12,342 nucleotides of DNA, taken from the NCBI GenBank assembly GCA_021029095.1, contig JAJOHG010000597.1, positions 1 through 12,342 of the forward strand. The letters run 5' to 3'. A program made the translations under genes and the position numbers. Source of the DNA: Phellopilus nigrolimitatus. Taxonomy: Eukaryota; Basidiomycota; Agaricomycetes; Hymenochaetales; Hymenochaetaceae. Numbering within the stretch: position 1 is the first letter of the stretch; each line of letters begins with the position of its first letter. Of this stretch, positions 5,185 through 12,342 are shown piece after piece. The notes below the pieces were generated by a model. That model saw nothing but the letters and a program-made list of their open reading frames with translations, was not told the DNA's origin and made no database searches.

Positions 5185-8048
5185 TCACCGCCTTTTTGTA
5201 GGCGGGGTTCCACTGCCTTCTTCACCCGCCTTCCGCTTCATGCCAAAACCGAAAGCGACCCTTGTCCGCTCAGACGGCCCCGACATCGGCGTCCCAGCAC
5301 CAGATGCTGGCTCGGACACTTGCGAAAAGCTGGACTTCATCATCGAAGGTGCCGGTGAGTCCGAGTTTCCAAGCGGTCCCGGGCTCATACTGGATGTCAG
5401 TGGGCGTGAAGAAGGCAGAGCCGTGAACCCGGTCATATCGATGGCAGCTGGCGATTTCCCTCTCGCCGAATCTTTCTTCTTGTTCTTCGCCTTTTCCGTC
5501 TTGCCCTTGGAGAGCGTTGGCGGGTCGAGGAACTCGGTTGCTTGGGGTACAGCACTGCGTGAAGAGAATTGTCAGTGACTGCGCTGCATCCGGAAGCGCA
5601 AACGACTCACCCTCTACTGCCCACAGATAATACGAAATGAGCTTGTCCAGTTTTCTCCTGTCGCAGCTGGAACGCCCTGTTCATGCTCAGTGGCGTGTCT
5701 CCGCTTGCCATCGCCTCCTTCTTTTTCTCCTCAGCAATCTTCTTCAATCTCTTCTCCGTCTTCATCTTTCCGGAACCCTTTCCGTGGAAGCGATGCGACA
5801 GCGCTTTCCACGCTTCCTTCGGCGTTAACTCACGCCCAAACTCGTCATGGTACACGATATTGACGTCGGGTTTATAATCTCTGAAAATCTCCAAGCCTTC
5901 GCGTGCCTCCTGCTGCTCCCGCAGGCGGTTTTCGTATTCGCGCTGCGCTTGGTCCTTCTTCTCGCCCTTCGCCTTCACGCGTTCCAGTTCGCGCAGGGCT
6001 ATGCGGGTGCGATATTCAGCAAGCCAAAGATCGCGCTGCTGTTGCGTCCGCTCGCGCTCTCTCTGGTCCGCAGAAGGCGCGGCGAGTACACCCTGCTGAC
6101 GAAGGATATTTAACGTCGCCCCAAGTCCGGAGCCGTACGCCTGCTCGTTCGACGTGCCAACTTCAACGTTGCCATCCTCCTCGCGCTTGACGTTGGCTTC
6201 GGCCGCCTCTGCCGTCTGAATTGCGCTCTCCAGCGCGTGCAGCATAGCTTCCTCGTCTTCTTCCTCCTTCATTGTGACTTCTCCAGCTTCTAGATCGTCG
6301 ACGGCTTCGTTAGCCTCCTTCATTTGTATGTCTTCCTGAGGGGCATCTAACTTTACAGACCGCTCCCTTGGCTCCTCCTTCGGTTCAACCTTCACTGCGG
6401 CCGGGTTGTACTGAATGGCACGGACAAATTCAGATGTGTCATCGAAAACCAAACCAGACTCGTCAGCATCGCCGTCGTCCTCAATATTTATTACACCGTC
6501 TTCAGGGACGACGCTCGCTCTAGTACGTTCTTCTGCAACTAGACAAAGAAATAAAATCAGATTTAAGGATCTTCTGCATAATTCGGAACGCACGTCTTTT
6601 TGCTATTTCCTCTTGCGTAAGAACCTTCGGCTTCTTCATGGTTTTAGCTCGCCTAGCCCGCGCAAGTGAAGCTTGGAGTTCGTCATCATCAACGAAGTTG
6701 GTGTCTAAATTTCTCGCCCTAGGAATAATCGGCTTCTCATCAATGTCCATTCTATTGTCGCCATTGGCTGGTTCTATACCAGAATCCTCAGCTACGCGAC
6801 GGGAGGGGCGTTTCTTCTTGGTCTTAGGTTTCTTGAAGCCAATGTCCCCTTCTTGTAAGTAGTCTGCGACCTCCAAGTTTTCTGTAGAAAGCACATTAAT
6901 GCAAGGCTCCACAAAAAATATATCCGTACTTACTAGTATAATCAATAGACAACAGGGACTTGTTCACCGAAGCAGCTGCTTTCTCTTGTTCTGCTTTGAT
7001 TGTTTTTGAGGTCTTCGGAACGCTGCTACTACCCAGTCTGAATCCCTGACGCACCAAATGAGAAAGGCTAAGGGAGACATACTGGACTAAGGAGACTTAC
7101 TGTCTCTTGTGCGCCCTCGAGATCCTCGTCGTATTTCGCCAGTATTGCTCGTCGCATCCCTGCTTGACCCTCAACAAACTCCTCGTCATCATAGCCGGTG
7201 TAATTTTTCTTCTTGATTTTGAGCTCGTTGTTTTTCTTCGTACGCTCGAGTTCAGCGATCTCCACATTCTGTAATTCGTCCTCTGGTAAATGCGAGTAAG
7301 CCAAAGCGTGACTACGGAGTTACAGATTATCAGAAGATGCGAACACACCTTCATTGTCGAGGATTCGGCTATCCTTGAGGGTGAGAATACGATCTTCGCC
7401 TTCGCCGAGCTCCTCGAAATCATGGCTGACCTTCAGACCCTCAAGATCCCCTGAAAAAGATATATAAGTAAGCGGATTACAGTGAACATAGTATCGCACA
7501 TACTTTCGGAATACTCGTCGCCTTGGAATTGCTTGTCCATGTTCTCAAGTTCCTCCATCCTCTTCCTCGCGAGCTCCCTTTCACGCCTCTTGCTTTTCTT
7601 GATCCATTTCAAAGTATCATCACCAGCCGCGTCTGCATCACCCAACGTGGCACCTTTTAGCGATGCATTGAGTTCACGCTTGTTCTTTACCCTGCGCAAC
7701 AGACGTTGTAAGCCGGTTGTTCAGACGCGCCGACTGCACGACGAAAGTAGAAGTAACAGTGGCGGAGAAGAAGATCTGTGAGAAGTACTCACTTTGCGAT
7801 TTTGTCTTGGATCCTCCTAAACAAAAACAATAAAACAGAGATACGTCAGCAATGAGCGCAGCTCGACAAGTCGAACGAGGAACTCACTTCTTCTCTTTCT
7901 CTTTCTCCTCCTCCTCCCTCCTCTTCGTGTAATTGTCTTCAGCCTGCTTGTCCTTGCTGTCCGCTGGAGCCTTGTCGTCGGTCAAAGGCTTGAGACCAAG
8001 CGAGATACGAATCTTATTGGTCTCCTCCAAACTGATGCTTTCCTCCAT
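5185..8048 (-). CDS. SNU66: SART-1 family U4/U6.U5 tri-snRNP protein (Snu66-like)
   Basis: This is the fungal SART1/Snu66 homologue, a tri-snRNP component needed to bring the tri-snRNP into the pre-spliceosome in the nucleus. Nine exons join without a frame break: 8048-7888, 7816-7793, 7691-7504, 7450-7349, 7282-7101, 7045-6934, 6881-6594, 6538-5611 and 5554-5185, giving 784 residues, a usual fungal length. Exon 2 is a 24-nt microexon. Landmarks are the N-terminal SISLEETNKIRISLGLKPL; a Lys/Glu/Arg-rich coiled-coil stretch; LTLKDSRILDNE (about 147-158); YTGYDDEEFVEG (about 185); NLEVADYLQEGDIGFKKPK in exon 7; acidic runs with VKVEPK and VKREE lysines, which resemble sumoylation sites; the conserved LSMNRAFQLRQEKTGQAHFV then GAVPQATEFLDP across the last junction; and a basic tail ending PPTKRR. 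Start is the ATG at 8048, directly before the conserved N-terminus. It is divergently transcribed from the DUF155 gene. Confidence 0.93.
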
Positions 8049-8492
8049 CGTGTTCTTTCAGAGATGGTTGAGGTGAACTGTGGTGAATCAAAGTGAAGCG
8101 GCGAAGGCAGGTACTCGTAATCTGTCGCACAAAGCCTCCTGAATGCCAGAACCAGTATAGAAAGAAAGAAAGCGCGCAGAAGAGAGCAAGTCGCAAGGTG
8201 AGCGTAGATGAGCGCTCAAGTCCTTGACAAACACTTTAGTACGCAGCTGTCCTAATGTAGTAATTACCGATACCTCCTTCTTATGTAATTTGATTTTTCA
8301 TAGGCAATAGCCAATCCCCGAAGACCGATCCCTTCTCGCCGGCCCCCGGGACCAGACTTTTCTTACTTATAGCATTCTCGAGTGACGGACTTGCTCTCCA
8401 TCTTCGTTTCCCCCGAATAATTGTCAGGTTTGAGGTTTGCAATTTTTTGTTTGGAATCTGTCAAGAGGGTACAGAAGCTCTAACATCCGCAG
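8049..8492. promoter_or_regulatory. Divergent intergenic region, SART-1 and DUF155 promoters
   Basis: The 444 bp lie between the start codons of two oppositely directed genes and must carry both 5' UTRs and promoters. A pyrimidine-rich tract (about 8390-8415) lies roughly 80-100 bp before the DUF155 start, as is common near fungal transcription starts. No clear TATA box was picked out. Confidence 0.6.
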
Positions 8493-9964
8493 ATGAATTT
8501 TGCAGGTGCCTCAGTCTGGCGGAGTCTTCGCACAAGTTTCTTCAGGCCGAAGTGCGGTTTCAGACAGCCTCATCTCGCGTCATTTTCCTCGCTATCTGCA
8601 CGAAACTTTGCTAGTAATGCTGGTGACGAGCGTGCGGTGTCGCAGAAGCCGAAGGCGGCGACACAGCTAAGGCGGACGGCGGCGGCATCTCTACCTATAC
8701 GTGCCAATCCTACTCCTACCAGGAGTGACATTCGACCGGTCTCTGTCCTGACCACTTCAGAGCGCTATCTTTTGCCACAACTGCACTTCCGTCTACCTGC
8801 GTCCGCTTTGAAGCTTCAGGGCGCTTGGTGGATTCCCAAATGGGCCGGGCTGGAAGGCAGAGAGGGCGAGATTTTCGTGTTTGGGAACGGAAGCGTCGTA
8901 TGCTGGGGACTTGAGGAAATCGACGCCCACAAATTTGCGAGAGACTTCATATCTGGCTCGTTCGCCGAGGTGAAACCTCTGACAGAGCCGGAAACAGAAG
9001 ACGTTGAATTTGTGACCGATCCAAAGGAGTAAGTCTTCACGATCTCATGAACTTGTATATGCTTATCCGGCTGCATAGGAAAACCCGCCTACAAGGCGAT
9101 CTCATTATTCTCGGGAACAGCGCACCTCCTGAAGATCCAACGTCTTTGCCCGAGTCTTTGCCCGAAATGGTCTTGCCAAAAGAAACCCTTTTGGCACGTT
9201 ATTCTTACTCTCAGGCACTCGCACGTTCGTCTGCGTTATCTGCCCTTGAAACCAAGTTAGACGCGTATTTGTCTTCCGTATCTGCTTTGCCTGTGACACT
9301 TTCATCGACGGGCAAGGTGGGACTCAGCCGCCGAGAAGTAATCATGAAGCTCGGCGAGCTCATGATTTTCAGACAAGGTTTAAACCTCAATCACGAGAAC
9401 TTCCTAGACACCCCGGACTTTTATTGGGCTGAACCAGAGCTTGAATGTGCGTTACGTTATGGAAGAAAAGAGAAGACACTGAATTCTCACGCTCTCTTTT
9501 ATACTTCTTTTCTTTCAATAGCTTACTTCAAGACTATGGCGGATGCTCTGGATATTAGAGCTCGTACTCGTTCGCTGAACGAGAAAATCACCTATGCTGC
9601 TGAAGTAAGGACTTGACAGTTGCTTATAGCTGGTTATTCAACTAATTTATTTCGCTCATAGGTGCAGTCAGTTCTTCGTGAACTTCTGACTGAGGTAAGG
9701 GGAGAAATTCGTCACGAAGAAGCTCCTGCTTACGATTTTTTCCCTTTCTTTTCTAGTCCTCCGCGCATCGCATGGAATTAATTATCATCCTCCTCATTAC
9801 CGTTGAGGTTGTGATTGTATGTTTTTGCTCCAATTTTTTTCCGACCGCTTCTAACGCCTTTATACCTTCCCAAGTGTCTTATCCGTGACGGACCTGAGCT
9901 CTGGAATATGGTGAGAGGAGTTGAGCAAACGGAATCGACGGCAGCGTCGAAGCACCACCATTGA
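8493..9964 (+). CDS. MRX10: Mitochondrial DUF155 protein, Mrx10/RMND1-like
   Basis: Six exons (8493-9028, 9079-9446, 9522-9604, 9662-9694, 9757-9816, 9875-9964) join in phase to a 389-residue protein of the DUF155 (RMD1/RMND1) family. Exon 4 is only 33 nt. The N-terminus is rich in Arg, Ser and Ala with few acids (SVWRSLRTSFFRPK), as expected of a mitochondrial presequence. The DUF155 core begins near GEIFVFGNGSVVCWGLEE (about 126-143), continues through WAEPELESYFKTMADALDIR and RTRSLNEKITYAAEVQSVLR, and ends with a membrane segment, MELIIILLITVEVVI (about 346-360), followed by RDGPELW. In this family, yeast Mrx10 and human RMND1 sit at the inner mitochondrial membrane and support mitochondrial translation; the presequence favours this branch over the cytosolic Rmd1/Rmd8 branch. 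The assignment to Mrx10 is by inference. Confidence 0.9.
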
Positions 9965-10211
9965 GTATCCTCCCAAAGTATTTGTTCACATTTATCTCCG
10001 CTTTGATCTACATCCCCACTCGTTTGTGTTCAACTTTTTTTTTCATTAGGTAGACCGGCTTTCTTCAGTGTCTGATAATGATCTACAAGTAGTGTGTAAT
10101 TGCTTTGGATTCCATAGATTTCCAATGAACAACAGATGCAGGAACATGAAAAGAAATACACTGAAGTACACGAAGCTAGCGCATGCTTCTTTTCGTAAGA
10201 GTGAAGACAGA
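9965..10211. other. Convergent 3' region between DUF155 and Acl4-like genes
   Basis: Two genes end towards each other here with 247 bp between stop codons, enough for two short 3' UTRs. A T run (about 10036-10044) is present. No other gene is seen; a 61-codon minus-strand frame here has no supporting features. Confidence 0.5.
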
Positions 10212-11562
10212 TCAATCCATTTCTATATCTTCATCCGACTCTTCGTCTTCCCAACCTTCATCCGTGCCGACATCCTCGTCGTCGTCTGCAGGAGACGACT
10301 TGATCCCTAACACGTCAAGTTGGCCGACCAGTTCTGCGGTGTGCTCGAGCAATCTGTCATCCGGGTGTTCCTGAATCGTATGCAGCTAGACGGACGTATA
10401 TGTCAGAGCCGCATTTATTCGCAAGGTGTTAGATAACAAATCGCACCGTTTTACACCTTTCTAAACAGTCGCGAGCGTCCTTCGCAAGCTCCTCCCAGGA
10501 CAAATCATCGATCTTCACATCCGTCTCCTTCGCCTGTTCTGCCATTAGGAAGAAGCACCAACCCTCGAGGTACCACGCCTCCACCTCCTGGTCGTCCGAG
10601 GCTATGATGCCTTGCAGCACAAGCAATGCAGACGAGTATTCGGATAACTCGATGAAGCGCTTCGTAAGCTCTAAGCGCGTCGGTATTGGCGGAACGTTTG
10701 CGTCGTCTATGTTTCAAGATTTAGTAATATGCATATAGACGGTTCCGGAGAGATGTCCGACCTTCTTCAACGTCCTTCCAAGCCACCCAAGCCTTCATCG
10801 CCGAATCCTTCGCCTCGTCTGGTCGTTGTTGAGATAGACGGAATGACGACAGACAGATAAGGGCCTCGACATTGTCCGAATCGGTCTCAAAAGCCGTCTT
10901 CAGAAGGGCTTCGCATGTCTCTTCGGCTTTGGGATCGAAGCTGCATAACACTCTCAGCTGAATCACGGCGAGATTGCTTATTCGGCAAGAATCTCGCTTA
11001 CCATAAATCGTATGTGGGGGCCATCCAAATTTCTACCATTGCAACCAATACCCGAACGATATTTCTCCGCACGTCCAGCTCGCTTTCTCCAGCGTACTCT
11101 CCCCTCGCTTTTTCTTTTCCCTTTAATTGACCGTGTAATATCCCGACGGCAGCCTCATAGTGCTTCAGAGCGAGATGTGGGTCTTCATCGCTCAGTTGGG
11201 CTAAATAAGATGCGCTGAAGGAGGCGGGGGGTTCGGGGCATCTGGAGCAGGTGGAAGTAAAGATTGAAACGTCTAAATCTCATTAGTGAAAACAATCCGG
11301 CTTTGATTTATGAGCGTATACTCACTTTCCTAGCCTCTTCAAGTTGGCCCTTTTCAAGTTGCGTGACGCCTAAGAGCTCTTTGGCGTCTGCATTGCTCGG
11401 GGCACGTTCGAGTACACGATGTGCAAACTTTTGGGCAAGATCATAGTCGCACTGCGTCACGAGCAACTGAGCTTTTGCAAGAAGCGAATCTACTGACGGA
11501 AGCTCCTTCTGCGATGCTGAAGACGCTATCGTTTTCTTCGTCTTGACTCTTGTCCTTCCCAT
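10212..11562 (-). CDS. ACL4: TPR assembly chaperone of ribosomal protein uL4, Acl4-like (one frameshift)
   Basis: Five exons on the minus strand (11562-11326, 11272-11002, 10940-10762, 10706-10447, 10385-10212) encode a protein of about 373 residues with tetratricopeptide repeats and a strongly acidic tail ending DEESDEDIEMD. This matches Acl4, which binds newly made ribosomal protein uL4 (Rpl4) and escorts it to the nucleus. Exon 1 has a basic start (MGRTRVKTKK), then SVDSLLAKAQLLVTQCDYDL and FAHRVLERAPSNADAKELLG, a typical TPR. Later exons give YLAQLSDEDPHLALKHYEAA, PDEAKDSAMKAWVAWKD and EAWYLEGWCFFLMAEQAKE. Exon 2 is 271 nt, one short: SAHL reads in one frame and YLAQLSD in another, with a stop (TAG) at the junction near 11210. 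One missing T in CATCTTATTTAG would explain it. The donor after exon 3 (GTCGGA) is weak. Start at 11562 was chosen over an upstream in-frame ATG at 11616, which adds a hydrophobic stretch. Confidence 0.88.
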
Positions 11563-11726
11563 CGAAATTAGCAAAAAATGAGCAGGGATGAAAATATTTA
11601 GTCGTAAAGCAGGCAAATTCGTACGATGATCACCGGTCGTGAGAACCTACATGTAACGAAGGCTTCTTCTCTGAAAGTGACGACCATCTTCATCTCAATA
11701 TTGCTCGCTTCAAATTCAGACACAGA
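11563..11726. promoter_or_regulatory. Short bidirectional promoter, 164 bp
   Basis: The start codons of the Acl4-like gene (minus) and the following gene (plus) are only 164 bp apart, so the two probably share regulatory sequence. No firm motif was identified. Confidence 0.6.
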
Positions 11727-12342
11727 ATGTCATTAGAAACCGAAATGCCAGCACGCTCAGTAGCAGAGGATCCCCTTTACCTCGAGAGATTGGACATGTT
11801 TCTCGAAAAGAGTCTCAGTGACATACGCGATTTTGCTCAAAGAGAAAGACGAGACTTCGAGCAAGTAGGCACCTTTGAATTCCAACTTTTTGGGTGCCTC
11901 ATAATTGGCACAGGTCAGGATAGATGTCGCAAACTGGCATAGCAGATATTTGTTTCACCCAGATAGAACAGCTCCGAGCGCTGGTGCTACAACAGTGAAT
12001 GCAAGGGGTATGTGTGTTCTGTGATCATCTCTTACTTACTAAAATCGTACTTGGCTTCGGGTGAACAGTACATGATGTACTAAAGACGGCCTCACAGCTT
12101 TTAGATCGCTGTTCGAAGTCGCCGGGCGCCAATCTTTCTGCTTGTCATCAATCCGACAGATGACAAGGACAACGGCTTTCTCGGAGGAACAATTGCTGGC
12201 GAGAGTATTGGCGCGGCCTAAGGAACGGGGGTGAAGCTGGTGCTCGAAATTTCAGAGAATATTGCAAGAATTTTCATCGGGCGTCGGATCTAGCGCGCAA
12301 GCATCGACCCACTCTGAAGGTACTAGCTCAAAACAAACACCC
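11727..12342 (+). CDS. Unrecognised conserved-style protein, 5' part, with three apparent frameshifts
   Basis: Exon 1 (11727-11864) encodes EDPLYLERLDMFLEKSLSDI and ends DFEQ. After a 49-nt intron, exon 2 (11914-12007) continues with VRIDVANWHSRYLFHPDRT, and after a second intron exon 3 starts at 12069 with HDVLKTASQLLDRC. Exon 3 then reads coherently only if frames change three times: near 12112 (to EVAGRQSF), near 12137 (to LVINPTDDKDNGFLGGTIAG) and near 12200 (to EYWRGLRNGGEAGARNF and SDLARKHRPTLK). The three changes cancel, so the final frame equals the first, and a GT donor follows at 12320. Each site would be repaired by one extra base in a homopolymer (TT to TTT, C to CC, C to CC). Without that, a TGA ends the protein soon after DRC. 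The family is not recognised; no signal peptide or membrane segment is seen. The gene continues beyond the window. Confidence 0.6.

Noticed and set aside
5162..5578. 138-codon plus-strand frame
   Set aside because: It is antisense to the last SART-1 exon, whose phase and conserved residues are well supported.

Overview
The window looks like nuclear DNA of a filamentous basidiomycete, probably an Agaricomycete. The genes are split by many short introns of about 50-85 nt with GTRNGT donors, CTNAC-like branch points and YAG acceptors, neighbouring genes lie close together, and the protein families (SART-1/Snu66, Mrx10/RMND1-type DUF155, Acl4-type TPR chaperone, RimJ/RimL-like GNAT) are normal fungal housekeeping or expanded families. 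No rRNA, tRNA, CRISPR array or prokaryotic operon structure was seen.

Region 1 (about 1-4.95 kb) is accessory and repeat-rich. It holds a 279-bp non-autonomous Tc1/mariner-type element with near-identical terminal inverted repeats and a TA target duplication; a nested palindromic element of the GACCCTGTGTCCCGC family lying inside a probable intron; several diverged copies of a repeat with a TCACRTGAT core; and an 80-bp hairpin repeat present twice. Among these sit a broken-looking minus-strand gene with Gln/Ser-rich sequence, one intact single-exon GNAT acetyltransferase gene flanked by a 12-bp inverted repeat, and two joined gene fragments: a decayed SEC24 (COPII coat) piece and an unrecognised piece.

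Region 2 (about 5.2-12.3 kb) is gene-dense and conserved in style: SART-1 family splicing factor (minus, 9 exons), Mrx10/RMND1-like mitochondrial DUF155 protein (plus, 6 exons, divergent from SART-1), Acl4-like ribosome-assembly chaperone (minus, 5 exons, convergent with the DUF155 gene) and, from a 164-bp divergent promoter, an unrecognised plus-strand gene that runs off the window. Exon phases were checked by hand for all of these. SART-1 and DUF155 close perfectly. The Acl4 gene needs one, and the last gene three, single-base corrections, each explained by a homopolymer short by one base; this points to sequence error or recent decay.

The genes of region 2 do not form a pathway; they cover splicing, mitochondrial translation support and ribosome biogenesis and share only neighbourhood and promoters. 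The most notable feature is the sharp change at about 5 kb from a repeat nest with captured gene fragments to compact housekeeping genes. I did not find convincing evidence for a new multi-gene system.
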